32,392 nucleotides of DNA from Pseudomonas sp. Irchel 3E13 (GTDB lineage Bacteria > Pseudomonadota > Gammaproteobacteria > Pseudomonadales > Pseudomonadaceae). Under the pieces are notes generated by a model, which had not been told where the DNA came from, did no database searches, and worked only from the letters and a program-made list of their open reading frames with translations. A program made the translations under genes and the position numbers. Shown piece by piece: positions 7,227 to 15,073 of the stretch; position 1 is the stretch's first letter, and every line of letters begins with the position of its first letter. The DNA lies in NCBI RefSeq assembly GCF_900187455.1, contig NZ_FYDX01000012.1:1-32392 (forward strand), written 5' to 3'.

Positions 7227-8570
7227 TCAAGGCGTCCGCTTTCGCCGGGCCTGATAGCGTGCCAGGAGAGATTGAACAGAGAGACCATGAACCAAAATGC
7301 TCAGCGCAACGACTGACAGAACCAGGTTGCTACTCTGCGCTGCAGCACTTGGGGGAAGCCCGTGATTTATCGCGTAGAAGAGATAGTACAAGCTGCCGAT
7401 TCCCTTGATGCCGAACCAGCCCAGAAGTCCTCGCTGAGGAGCATCCAAACCTTGGCGCAAAGGTGTGAGAAAAACACTGAGTGGTCGGATGATACAGAAC
7501 AATGCGCCCGCTACGATGAGCCCCTGCCAATCCCAATGCTCCAGCAGCACCACACCCAAGAGCGTGACCAGAAAGACTTCCAATGCTCGCTCAACCAGGC
7601 TGCCAAACGCCAACATATCACCCAGCATGATCGCTGCCGCGACGCGGGAGTCGTCGAGCTCTACGACATCCCCCTTTACGGCCAGCTCTGGTGCCACATG
7701 CTGGTGACCCACCACCGGCTGCACCAGATGTTCTGCCGCAGGATCTGAAGGACTCGCAGCAGTAAGCACTTCGGCCTGCCGCAGCCCGAGTCCCGCGGCG
7801 AACACGGCCAGGAAGCCATAACCCTGTATCGCCTCGGTAATGACATAAGCAAGCGTCACGAGAGCTAGGGCAAGATAATCATTAGGCGAGACAGTGCTGT
7901 CGTCGTTGCGCAAGCGCAAGTAGAGGGTCAGCTTGCCTAGGCCTCTTCCCATCCAATACCCGCACAATGCGCCGACGGAGGCTGCCCATAGCACATCCCC
8001 GAAGACCCAATGGATGAACCACGGCTCCCCGGGGTCTCGCTGTAACAGCAGCCCCAGCATTACGAAGGGAAAGGCCACACCGTCGTTCAACCCGGCCTCC
8101 CCCGACAAGCCGAAGCGCACAGGGTCATCATCCTGGGCATCTACCACCTGCACGAGGGTTGCAAGCACCGGATCTGTGGGGGCGAGAATGGCGCCAATTA
8201 GCACCGAAACGCCCCAACTCATGTTGAGTGCGTAATGAAGCAGGAGGCTTACACCTCCTATGCACAGCACGAGCACTGGGCCCGCAAGGTAGAACGCTGT
8301 CCGCCACCTGGGATTTCGAAGTGGCAAACGCAATTTGAGGCCGCTGAAGAAAAGAGAGAACAGCACGGCCACTTCGGTGAGGTGTTCCAGCCAACCACTC
8401 GCCTTAGAAAGGTCCAACTGTAGCAACCCTATAGCAGGTGAGCCGAGCGCAATGCCAAGGCCAAGACAAACCACCGAGGTGGTAACCGGTGCCCAGCGAA
8501 GATAGGACGATGACAGGGCTAGGACCAAGAGCACTGCGCCCAGCATGGCGAACCAAACGATGAAGGTCAT
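7227..8570 (-). CDS. CPA1-type cation/proton antiporter (NhaP-like)
   Basis: A polytopic inner-membrane antiporter exchanging Na+ or K+ for protons. The start chosen is ATG 8570 (MTFIVWFAMLG...), which puts the first membrane helix at the N-terminus; the frame is open to 8651 and a 27-residue longer form is possible. About a dozen hydrophobic segments are visible. Family landmarks are APTDPVLA, then SGEAGLNDGVAFPFV with the two acidic residues of the transport core, and GIKGIGSLYYLF near the C-terminus. The product has about 447 residues and lacks a large cytoplasmic C-terminal regulatory domain. Substrate preference cannot be read from the sequence. It is divergent from the iron permease-like gene at 8731, with about 160 bases between the starts. 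Confidence 0.88.
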   Translation of the reverse strand: MTFIVWFAMLGAVLLVLALSSSYLRWAPVTTSVVCLGLGIALGSPAIGLLQLDLSKASGWLEHLTEVAVLFSLFFSGLKLRLPLRNPRWRTAFYLAGPVLVLCIGGVSLLLHYALNMSWGVSVLIGAILAPTDPVLATLVQVVDAQDDDPVRFGLSGEAGLNDGVAFPFVMLGLLLQRDPGEPWFIHWVFGDVLWAASVGALCGYWMGRGLGKLTLYLRLRNDDSTVSPNDYLALALVTLAYVITEAIQGYGFLAVFAAGLGLRQAEVLTAASPSDPAAEHLVQPVVGHQHVAPELAVKGDVVELDDSRVAAAIMLGDMLAFGSLVERALEVFLVTLLGVVLLEHWDWQGLIVAGALFCIIRPLSVFLTPLRQGLDAPQRGLLGWFGIKGIGSLYYLFYAINHGLPPSAAAQSSNLVLSVVALSILVHGLSVQSLLARYQARRKRTP

Positions 8571-8730
8571 TACCCAAACGCCTTGAAACTCAGATGGTGA
8601 GCGTTCGAGTGGGTACCGAAGCGGCTCGTTCAGCCTGTCTCCAGATGTCACTTGTCTAGCCGACCAAATGTAAAAAAAGATTTCAGGCTCTCACGACGGT
8701 CCTACGTTCTAGTACACCTAGGAGAAAGTC

Positions 8731-9153
8731 ATGAAATTCGCGCAGTTCTGCCAATGGCTCGCCAACCGGTCGGGGAAGCCAAGTACATTTTTGATCGCCG
8801 TGGTGCTCATTGGGTTATGGGCTATCTCAGGGCCCTGGTTCCACTACAACGACACCTGGCAGCTCATCATCAACACCTCTACGACGATCGTCACTTTCCT
8901 GATGGTGTTTCTGATCCAGAACACGCAGAACAGGGATAACGACATCATCCACGTGAAGCTGGACGAGCTGATTCGCGCCACCAAGTCGGCTCAACGTTCT
9001 GTCTTGGATTTGGAAGATATGGACAGCAAAGAGCTTCGCGCGCTGCGCAGGGAATACCGCGCGATGGCTGAAAATTGCGGTCAAGCGGATTTGCAGGAGC
9101 CAAGCGCTTCTGAGGATGGAGAGCAGCGCGGAAATATCGATCAACAACGCTAG
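8731..9153 (+). CDS. Low-affinity iron permease family membrane protein
   Basis: A 140-residue protein with two hydrophobic segments at about 20-36 (FLIAVVLIGLWAISGPW) and 45-62 (INTSTTIVTFLMVFLIQN), followed by the characteristic NTQNRDNDIIHVKLDELI stretch. This pattern is that of the small bacterial proteins related to the fungal low-affinity iron permease Fet4 (PF04120). The polar C-terminal third (about 95-140) probably faces the cytoplasm. AGGAGAAAG sits just before the ATG. In bacteria this family's transport role is poorly established, so 'iron permease' is a family name rather than a proven activity. Confidence 0.88.
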   Translation: MKFAQFCQWLANRSGKPSTFLIAVVLIGLWAISGPWFHYNDTWQLIINTSTTIVTFLMVFLIQNTQNRDNDIIHVKLDELIRATKSAQRSVLDLEDMDSKELRALRREYRAMAENCGQADLQEPSASEDGEQRGNIDQQR

Positions 9154-9292
9154 CCTGGGGCGTTTGATTGATTAAGTGAGTCAGAATGAATTTTTCTGGT
9201 ACAAGCGATGTCGTAATGACATCGCGCACCAAGCCGCCTTGAAGACGGCGACAGGATGTCAACTCCGACCTGGTGCGCGTTACACGAGTCAG

Positions 9293-9700
9293 ATGATGAA
9301 ACACACGATTTCCCCTCCACCGCTTCCCCCCGTGATGCTTGTAGAAGACGAACCTGCGTTAATAGAAATCCTCACCTTTATGCTGGAGGATCTCGGCGCT
9401 GTGGTGACCAGCTTTGCAACCGCGGCTGAAGGACTCGCCGCTCTAGGTGCTCATGACTGGGCGTTGGTCCTGACGGACGTTAGAACCCCAGGGCCTGTCG
9501 ATGGGCTTGCTCTTGCAACCACAGCTAGGGCAAGACTGCCGGCCGCTGGGGTCATAGTAATGAGCGGGTTCTATGAAGAGATGGGAAGATCACTGCCAAT
9601 GGGAGTGTCTTTCCTGCCCAAGCCGTGGCCTTCAGAGTCTTTTGACCAACTGGTAATGCCCGTTCTCGAACAGTTCAGCAAGCGGATGTACCCAGAGTAG
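9293..9700 (+). CDS. Single-domain response regulator
   Basis: A receiver-only protein of about 135 residues. It has the acidic pair in VMLVEDEPA, the phospho-acceptor in LTDVRTPG, the conserved serine in VIVMSGF and the Lys-Pro in FLPKPW, so it should be phosphorylatable. The start is ATG 9293 or ATG 9296; the frame extends upstream to 9176, but those residues have no receiver character. No output domain follows, so it probably acts in a phosphorelay or by protein binding. The ending FLPKPWPSESF is shared in style with the convergent receiver at 9705 (LFKPWALEQL), pointing to a common subfamily that works with HisKA_2/HWE kinases. It ends four bases from the stop of that gene. Confidence 0.88.
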   Translation: MMKHTISPPPLPPVMLVEDEPALIEILTFMLEDLGAVVTSFATAAEGLAALGAHDWALVLTDVRTPGPVDGLALATTARARLPAAGVIVMSGFYEEMGRSLPMGVSFLPKPWPSESFDQLVMPVLEQFSKRMYPE

Positions 9701-9704
9701 TGGG

Positions 9705-10094
9705 TTACCGGCTCAGGGCTTGTCCGATGGCGTCAATGAGTTGTTCAAGAGCCCAAGGTTTGAAAAGGAAGATGGTCCGAGGATCGAGCCCACCTGTGTC
9801 CAGGTTGAAGCCGGACGTGAAGATACAGGGCAAATCGGGCCACTTCTGTTGGATCATGGAAAGGAACTCCATACCTTTGATGCTACCAGGTAGCCCATGG
9901 TCGGCGATGGCCAGAGAGAAGCTACCGTGCTGCTCCAGTAACTCGATGAGCGCGTCATCGGCGTTATCGAATGTGGTGCAGTCACCTCCCAACTCCCGAA
10001 TGATATCGGACATCAATGTCCTCAACGTCTGATCATCTTCCAGAACAAGTACCTTCATTCCGGTCAAAGACAGTCCTTTAGTCTCGAATTCCAT
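9705..10094 (-). CDS. Single-domain response regulator
   Basis: A receiver-only protein of 129 residues from ATG 10094, chosen for the GAGAGG about five bases upstream; starts at 10112 or 10058 are possible. The acidic pair is in VLVLEDDQ, the phospho-acceptor is D in IADHGLPG, the conserved Ser is in IFTSGF and the Lys is in FLFKPW. All catalytic residues are present. It lacks an output domain, as does the convergent receiver at 9293-9700, and the two genes end only four bases apart. It is a plausible phosphate acceptor for the HisKA_2 kinase at 5504-7054. Confidence 0.88.
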   Translation of the reverse strand: MEFETKGLSLTGMKVLVLEDDQTLRTLMSDIIRELGGDCTTFDNADDALIELLEQHGSFSLAIADHGLPGSIKGMEFLSMIQQKWPDLPCIFTSGFNLDTGGLDPRTIFLFKPWALEQLIDAIGQALSR

Positions 10095-10299
10095 AAGGCC
10101 TCTCGCCTGCAAAAAAGAGAGTTTTTCATGATCCTGGGTGGTAATCGACGGTAGCGTATAGCCATCGCGTCTGCTCGCACCGTCTTATTTTTGAACAGAA
10201 CACCAAAGGAAGATGGTTGCGAAGAAGGTCGTCTTCGGTGTGTGGATGCGAGCCTCCACGTCCAGAGATATTCTGAGCGAAGCGGCATGACAAAATTCC

Positions 10300-10743
10300 C
10301 TACTCGGCGCTATGGGTACGCTCGAGGTAGGGGCGGAACTCTCGCAGAAAAATTTCGAGGGTTTTCGGCCCGATCCCGTCCAGGCTGAGAAGCCAAGTTT
10401 CAAATTGACCGGTGTCGGATGCTGTGACGACAGTTGCAAGTTTGGCGTGGAGCTCTGCCTCAAGGCGTAGCCCTAAAGCGTGGAGCCGGCGGGCTGTTGA
10501 TTCGTCATAACGTGCATAGCCCGCCTGGCCCAGCAACTTTACAAGGATCTGGTGCGAGCATCCGGCCAGCTTGCTCGGTGAATCCAAACCATGTCTGTGG
10601 ACCAGGGTACGATAGGCCTCCACTGCGGTGCTGGACCGAATCCTCTTTCCAATCAGAAAGCTGGCCAGCAGCCACTTGTAAACACCGACTTCATAAGCCT
10701 CTGAAATGTCGATGCCCAAAGTGGCAGCGGTAACCGTGATCAC
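10300..10743 (-). CDS. Helix-hairpin-helix (endonuclease III-like) protein
   Basis: A 147-residue protein. The C-terminal part has LLSLDGIGPKTLEIFLREF, a helix-hairpin-helix of the LxxLxGIGxKTAxxxL type used by HhH-GPD DNA glycosylases for non-specific backbone binding. The N-terminal half is all-helical (SFLIGKRIRSSTAVEAYRTL). It is shorter than endonuclease III (about 210 residues), and no iron-sulphur cysteine cluster or obvious catalytic Lys/Asp pair was found, so glycosylase activity is uncertain. Its start overlaps the stop of the DUF2188 gene by four bases, so the pair is translationally coupled. Confidence 0.75.
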   Translation of the reverse strand: MITVTAATLGIDISEAYEVGVYKWLLASFLIGKRIRSSTAVEAYRTLVHRHGLDSPSKLAGCSHQILVKLLGQAGYARYDESTARRLHALGLRLEAELHAKLATVVTASDTGQFETWLLSLDGIGPKTLEIFLREFRPYLERTHSAE

Positions 10744-10964
10744 CCCTTGGTGCGCTTCGGGTCAGCGGCACGTGGATACGTCCGTTCTTCCTCGATTGTC
10801 CCGTCGGCCTTGTGGATCTTCACCGAGGCGGTTTTCCCGTCGAAGAACTCGGAAAGGTGGCCGACCAATTCAGCCTTCGTAGCAGCGCGCTTGGAAGCAC
10901 GTTCAGCACCGGCTTTCTTCAGCTCCCAACCATCGGCGGTCGGGCTCACGTGATAATTTTCCAC
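10740..10964 (-). CDS. DUF2188 family protein
   Basis: A 74-residue protein starting MENYHVSPTADGWELKKAGAE. The Gly-Trp followed by a Lys/Ala-rich helix and the later IHKADGTIEEERTYP strand are the hallmark of DUF2188, small basic proteins of unknown function that often sit in Pseudomonas and rhizobial stress clusters. AGGAGGATGAG lies just upstream of the ATG. It is the first of two coupled genes, with the HhH protein downstream, and follows the 52-residue acidic gene by about 20 bases, so the three may form one transcript. Confidence 0.87.
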   Translation of the reverse strand: MENYHVSPTADGWELKKAGAERASKRAATKAELVGHLSEFFDGKTASVKIHKADGTIEEERTYPRAADPKRTKG

Positions 10965-10983
10965 GGCTCATCCTCCTATTAGA

Positions 10984-11142
10984 TTAGATTGATTCGCCAT
11001 CGTCCTGGATGTCTTCTTCAGCTTCAGCTGCATCCGTGGCGTCGGCATCGTTCAACGGTGGAGATGTAGGCTTCTCCGGGTCGTTGATGAAAGGGACCTT
11101 GCTCGGCCCTTGCTCTTCAGAACCTTCTGTTTTTGGCTGCAT
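10984..11142 (-). CDS. Small acidic protein, 52 residues
   Basis: A short frame beginning ATG at 11142, preceded by GGAGGGTGCACT, a good ribosome site. The product starts MQPKTEGSEEQGPSK and ends EDIQDDGESI. It has about 15 acidic and only three basic residues (all Lys), many prolines, and no hydrophobic core, so it is probably intrinsically disordered. Codon usage and the strong ribosome site support a real gene. It stands immediately before the DUF2188/HhH pair in the same direction. I do not recognise the family; similar small acidic proteins accompany DUF2188 genes in Pseudomonas stress islands, but that is memory of style rather than a match. Confidence 0.65.
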   Translation of the reverse strand: MQPKTEGSEEQGPSKVPFINDPEKPTSPPLNDADATDAAEAEEDIQDDGESI

Positions 11143-11243
11143 AGTGCACCCTCCTTTACCCACGGTTGGAGCGCTTCGCCGCGTCTACGTTCAGTTCGAT
11201 CGGTTGCACCGTCTTTCCGATCCTATGCTGCTGGTAGACGTGT

Positions 11244-11540
11244 TCAGCGGCCATGTTGCTTCGCAATCGATGTTGAGGCGGCTTGGCCAAGGTGGCGAGC
11301 ACGTGCAACCCCCCAGTTCATCGCCCGGGTCATTGTCTCGCCGGGGCGCTTATCGAAGCCCTCCTCAGAGAGCGGCTGACCGAGCTCATCGTAAACCCCG
11401 ACGAAGAGTTGGGTTTCTCCTGTCCGGGCCAAGCGTACCTGTACATCGATCAAACGCCCGTTATCCAATTTCTCACTGTGGGTTCGGTGATGAAGATTAG
11501 GATCCGCCCACTGCAAAAAGGCCTTTCCCCGGTGTTTCAT
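11244..11540 (-). CDS. Hypothetical protein, 98 residues
   Basis: A 98-residue frame starting MKHRGKAFLQWADPN. The middle has alternating hydrophobic residues suited to a small beta-sheet (LIDVQVRLARTGETQLFVGVYDELGQPL), then a helix with conserved-looking polar residues (MTRAMNWGVARARHLG). The ending TSIAKQHGR is polar. The direction agrees with the following acidic, DUF2188 and HhH genes. A plus-strand frame overlaps it (11283-11741) but looks like a shadow, with Cys/Arg-rich, low-complexity sequence. No function is assigned. Confidence 0.6.
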   Translation of the reverse strand: MKHRGKAFLQWADPNLHHRTHSEKLDNGRLIDVQVRLARTGETQLFVGVYDELGQPLSEEGFDKRPGETMTRAMNWGVARARHLGQAASTSIAKQHGR

Positions 11541-11795
11541 TGTCTCTGCCTCCGCTTCGGCTGCTGTGTGTCTTTTGACAAAATAGCGGAGGCACCAGTC
11601 TTCTCAAATCCGTCGCCGAATTATGTGACCTGCTTCAGACGCGAGGAGCGCTCAGTCCTTTGTGAAGGAGTTTTAGGGCTGGGACACTCGCCACTCTCTA
11701 TTCGGAGCAGGCGACACGTAACCGTCTACGAGGTCTGCTGAACCAATCGTTTTGGATAAACGTCAATTCAGAAACAGGCCAAGTGGACTACAGCC

Positions 11796-12299
11796 ATGCT
11801 TGAGGATCCCGTTGCGGACGTGCTGGCATACTGCAAGGAAAATGACCTTCTGCTGACGACCGCTGAGTCATGTACTGCTGGCTACATGATCTCCCTGCTG
11901 GCAACGGTGCCTGGAACCGGCGAGGTGGTGGAGAGCGGTTATGTGGTTTATTCCCCACAAGCCAAACAACGGCTCCTGGGTGTCACCCCTGAAACCATCG
12001 AACGATATGGCTTGACCAGCGAGGCAGTCGCTTGGGAGATGGCTATTGGCGCACTAAAAGACAGCAAGGTCGATATTGCAATCGCAACTACCGGCGTTGC
12101 TGGACCTGAGCCTGAGTCGGGTATTGCTCCAGGAACATTATGTTTTGCGTGGGCTTTTGCCGGAGAGCCAATAGCAGTCTTTACCCGCTGCCAGCGCTTT
12201 TTCGGCGAGCGTAGCGAAGTCATGCGCGAAGCGGCGCTCTATGGACTTACTCAGATCCCTCATTACCACCGGCGATGGCTTCGTGGGGAGCGAGCCTGA
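11796..12299 (+). CDS. CinA C-terminal-domain protein (NMN amidohydrolase-like)
   Basis: A 167-residue single-domain protein of the CinA/PncC family, whose best known activity is hydrolysis of nicotinamide mononucleotide to nicotinate mononucleotide in NAD recycling. Signatures are LLTTAESCTAGYMISLLATVPG near the N-terminus, with the catalytic Ser region, then GYVVYSPQAKQRLLGV and ATTGVAGP. The N-terminal molybdopterin-binding-like domain of full CinA is absent, as in PncC. This is probably a second, stress-island copy rather than the recA-linked housekeeping gene, because the neighbours are stress genes and not recA. The direction matches the membrane protein and DUF421 genes downstream (gap to the next start about 10 bases), forming a likely operon. 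Confidence 0.88.
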   Translation: MLEDPVADVLAYCKENDLLLTTAESCTAGYMISLLATVPGTGEVVESGYVVYSPQAKQRLLGVTPETIERYGLTSEAVAWEMAIGALKDSKVDIAIATTGVAGPEPESGIAPGTLCFAWAFAGEPIAVFTRCQRFFGERSEVMREAALYGLTQIPHYHRRWLRGERA

Positions 12300-12310
12300 A
12301 GGCAAAGCTG

Positions 12311-12817
12311 ATGAGTAAAAACGAACTGTACTCCCGCGTATCCCCTGTGCATGAAGACATGCGTATGCAGCAGAGAGTCTGGACCTTCGAGCGCGTCGGC
12401 TGGTATGCCTTGGTGATCATCGTGCTGCTTGCGCTCGCTGGCGTGTTCGGCAACGGGCCGTTGAGCAATGCCGAGGCGGTCAGCGCCGATGGCAAGCTGC
12501 GCGTGCAGTACCAGCGGCTGAGCCGAACGGGGACGGTGGACAATATGCGGATCATGGTCCAGGGATCAGCGGGAAAACCGGTGACGGTGACGCTCGACGG
12601 CACTCTGCTCCGCGAGGCCAGTATCGAGACCATGCAGCCCGCGCCACTGAGCTCTATGTCCAAGGGCCAAGCGTTGCTTCTCCAGCTTGGTACGAGCGAC
12701 GATGGCCTTGCCACCTTATACGTTACCGTTCGATCAGAGTATGTTGGCACGCTGCAGGGGATGGTCGAGGCTGATCCGGGCATGGCTGTCAGCTTTTCCA
12801 CTTTTCTCTTTCCCTGA
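12311..12817 (+). CDS. Single-pass membrane protein of unknown function
   Basis: ATG 12311 is chosen for the GAAGG upstream; the open frame extends back into the CinA gene. The 168-residue product has a polar N-terminus, one strong membrane helix at about 31-50 (VGWYALVIIVLLALAGVFG), and an extracytoplasmic domain of about 110 residues with beta-strand character (ADGKLRVQYQRLSRTGT, then VTVTLDGTLLREASIETMQP). It lies between CinA and DUF421 in one operon, 10 bases before the DUF421 start. A membrane partner for the DUF421 protein is a reasonable inference, and none of its residues suggest an enzyme. I do not recognise a named family. Confidence 0.75.
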   Translation: MSKNELYSRVSPVHEDMRMQQRVWTFERVGWYALVIIVLLALAGVFGNGPLSNAEAVSADGKLRVQYQRLSRTGTVDNMRIMVQGSAGKPVTVTLDGTLLREASIETMQPAPLSSMSKGQALLLQLGTSDDGLATLYVTVRSEYVGTLQGMVEADPGMAVSFSTFLFP

Positions 12818-12827
12818 GGAGCGTTTC

Positions 12828-13271
12828 ATGGACTCGATCCTCCGCGCCGCGGGCATGTATATCGCCCTCATGGTCCTATTCCGGATTGCCGGCAGACGCT
12901 CACTGGCGGACCTGACCACCTTCGATTTTGTGCTGCTGCTGATCATTGGCGAAGCGACTCAACAAGCCCTACTGGGGGAGGATTTTTCCTTCACCAACGC
13001 CATGTTGGTCATCGCCACGCTCATCGTTCTAGACGTCGGGCTGTCCTTGGCGAAACTGAACTCCCGACCCCTCGCTCGATTTCTCGACGGACATGCGACC
13101 TTAGTGGTCGAACGTGGACGCTTTCTTCACGAGAGGATGCGCCGGGCGCGACTTACCGAAGACGATATTCTGGAGTCGGCACGCACCAGTCAGGGCGTGG
13201 AGAAGGTCGAACAGATCAAGTTCGCGATCGTGGAGCGCAACGGGAAGATATCGATCATACCCGAGGAATGA
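12828..13271 (+). CDS. DUF421 / YetF-like membrane protein
   Basis: From ATG 12828, preceded by GAGGAGCG, the product has 147 residues: membrane segments at about 7-22 (GMYIALMVLFRIAGRR), 35-45 and 60-78, then a C-terminal soluble part. Family landmarks are FRIAGRRSLADLTTFDFVLLLIIGE and, in the soluble part, RRARLTEDDILESAR followed by VEQIKFAIVERNGKISIIP, the pattern of the YetF C-terminal domain. The biochemical role of the family is not established; members sit in stress-responsive operons. It is the last gene of the CinA-membrane protein-DUF421 unit. Confidence 0.9.
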   Translation: MDSILRAAGMYIALMVLFRIAGRRSLADLTTFDFVLLLIIGEATQQALLGEDFSFTNAMLVIATLIVLDVGLSLAKLNSRPLARFLDGHATLVVERGRFLHERMRRARLTEDDILESARTSQGVEKVEQIKFAIVERNGKISIIPEE

Positions 13272-13390
13272 CTTGCGAAACGGGGACAGGTCCTGCGCCC
13301 GGATCCCGACCGGCCGAGGCGGGAAGGCCACTCCATAGCATGTTCTCAACCTTCATGCGGCTCCCCGTGCTCATTACCCGAACTTGATGG

Positions 13391-14470
13391 CTACGACGGC
13401 TCCAGCGAGCTGACGACATCAGACGACGGTTGTAGCAAATACTCGACTAGCGTAGCCGCGCATGCCGAAATGCCTTCCACCAGCACCATTTCGAAGCCAT
13501 GGGTATTTTCAGTTGGGATGGCGATACATCCCGCCTTGGCGTCGATACCCGTACTCAGTACGGCGCTCGCATCGGAGGCGAAATCCACGAGCAATGCTGG
13601 CTGTGGCTGGTAACCGGCGCGGACGGTAGCGGCCATAAGAGCCTGAACGACGGAGCGGCTGTAATAACCTTTCTGGTCGCCGGTATTGATGATCGGGTGT
13701 GCAGACAATGAGGTGTCGTACTCCTCCAGGACCGGCCCGACTTCCACTGCAATAGTGGTGTCCCCGGGTAGCCTGGATGCGGCGTAAAGGGCGCCGGCAT
13801 TCGACTCTTCCTCCAGTGTGGTACACACGAACCACACGTCCTGCTTCAGTTGCTTGCGACGTCGCTGCAGTAGCCTTGCGGTCTCTATCACCGCGACCAG
13901 TGGAGCCCTGTCGTCAAGGAAATGTGCCGCGATGCAATCCTGCACCCTGAACGGCTTACGCCAATGCTGACTGAGCACCACCCGGGTGCCTGGGCGGACG
14001 CCTGCACGTTCCAGCTCCTGCTTTGATTTGCGGGTGACGACGTAGACGTCTCGCCATTGCACATCGCCGGACAGCACATCTCGGCCACTAGGCGTGCTAC
14101 CACTGTTGTGCATCGAACCATATGAGAGGACGCTAGGGAGAATTTCGTGATCCCCAAGTATATCGACGGGACAGACCCCGAATGAAACGGGCTGGGCTCC
14201 CCCCAGCGCTACCAATTCAAGGTGGCCGTCCTCCCTTACTTTTTTCACGATCATCGCAATTTCATCGAGGTGAGCCATTACGCGAATGGCCGAGTCCGGA
14301 TCTACGTTCCCTGGTGCCTGGATAACCCCAAGCACGTTCCCCGCATTGTCGGTCTCCACCCTGTCGCACCAACGCTCCAACTCTCGCACACAAACTGCGC
14401 GAACCTCATCCTCCTGACCGCCAGGCCCCCTGGCAATCAGCAGCTCTTCAAGCAGTCCTTCGAGTTCCAT
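13391..14470 (-). CDS. M42-family metallopeptidase (glutamyl aminopeptidase-like)
   Basis: A cytosolic di-metal aminopeptidase of 359 residues, normal for family M42. Metal and catalytic landmarks in order are the His in VMAHLDEIA, the bridging Asp in AHFLDDRAP, the Glu pair in TTLEEESNAG, an acidic residue in AVEVGP (where many members have VD), and the C-terminal His in ENTHGFEM. The substitution at the fourth site (Glu for Asp) is conservative. The start MELEGLLEELLIARGPGGQE matches the usual N-terminus. It stands alone, convergent with the DUF421 operon. The substrate is unknown; a role in peptide turnover under stress is inference from context. Confidence 0.9.
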   Translation of the reverse strand: MELEGLLEELLIARGPGGQEDEVRAVCVRELERWCDRVETDNAGNVLGVIQAPGNVDPDSAIRVMAHLDEIAMIVKKVREDGHLELVALGGAQPVSFGVCPVDILGDHEILPSVLSYGSMHNSGSTPSGRDVLSGDVQWRDVYVVTRKSKQELERAGVRPGTRVVLSQHWRKPFRVQDCIAAHFLDDRAPLVAVIETARLLQRRRKQLKQDVWFVCTTLEEESNAGALYAASRLPGDTTIAVEVGPVLEEYDTSLSAHPIINTGDQKGYYSRSVVQALMAATVRAGYQPQPALLVDFASDASAVLSTGIDAKAGCIAIPTENTHGFEMVLVEGISACAATLVEYLLQPSSDVVSSLEPS

Positions 14471-14627
14471 GATCGCTCCATTCCGCTACGCCCAAGCCGA
14501 CGGATAATCCGACTCTGGCGCTGTTTGCCGTCGCCAACAGCAGCCGCGGCGGCAACAGTCCAATAAACAGCAATCGCTGATCATCGGGGTGATGTACCAA
14601 CGTGAATCACACCCTGATGGTCCTCTC

Positions 14628-14909
14628 TCACGTTGCAGAGAACTTGCCCACATCTATCGGTTGGGGCACAAACGCGGGGCCTTGGCCTGACACCCGCCAT
14701 TTCACATTTGTGATGCCATAACGTTCAGCCATCGGCTTGCTCACCTTCTTGAGCGAGTGCTGGCCGAACCTCGGAATCATCCCTACTCCCGCATCGCAAC
14801 TGGCCCAGTGCCAGGCTTCGGCGTTGTCCATTCGTTCGAGACGGATGATGAATGTTCTATAGCTCCCGTGCAGCTCGTATTCAATGACGTACAGCTGTGA
14901 TCCTGCCAT
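14628..14909 (-). CDS. Small Pseudomonas hypothetical protein (DUF6555-like)
   Basis: ATG 14909 is preferred over the longer frame to 15017 because GGAGAG lies five bases upstream and the product then begins MAGSQLYVIEYELHGSYR. The 93-residue protein contains AWHWASCDAGVG and VSKPMAERYGITNVKWR, a pattern I associate with a small Pseudomonas-restricted family (DUF6555). It looks soluble and globular, with no signal peptide. Its function is unknown. It lies downstream of ligD in the same direction, about 165 bases after the ligD stop, so it may be on the same transcript or have its own promoter. Confidence 0.75.
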   Translation of the reverse strand: MAGSQLYVIEYELHGSYRTFIIRLERMDNAEAWHWASCDAGVGMIPRFGQHSLKKVSKPMAERYGITNVKWRVSGQGPAFVPQPIDVGKFSAT

Positions 14910-15073
14910 CGGATTCTCTCCATTGTTCACCCCATGTATGGAGCTATGAGAGGTCACGGAATTCACTCGAATTTCATCATCGGCAAAGATCGTCGCGGGG
15001 CGGTCGCCTAATCGCATGAGGTAGATGCAAAATACAGTTCAGGGGGGTGATTATGTTCTAACGGCCATGGCGA

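Noticed and set aside
11283..11741. Plus-strand frame of 152 codons
   Set aside because: It overlaps the better-composed 98-residue minus-strand gene; Cys/Arg-rich shadow composition.
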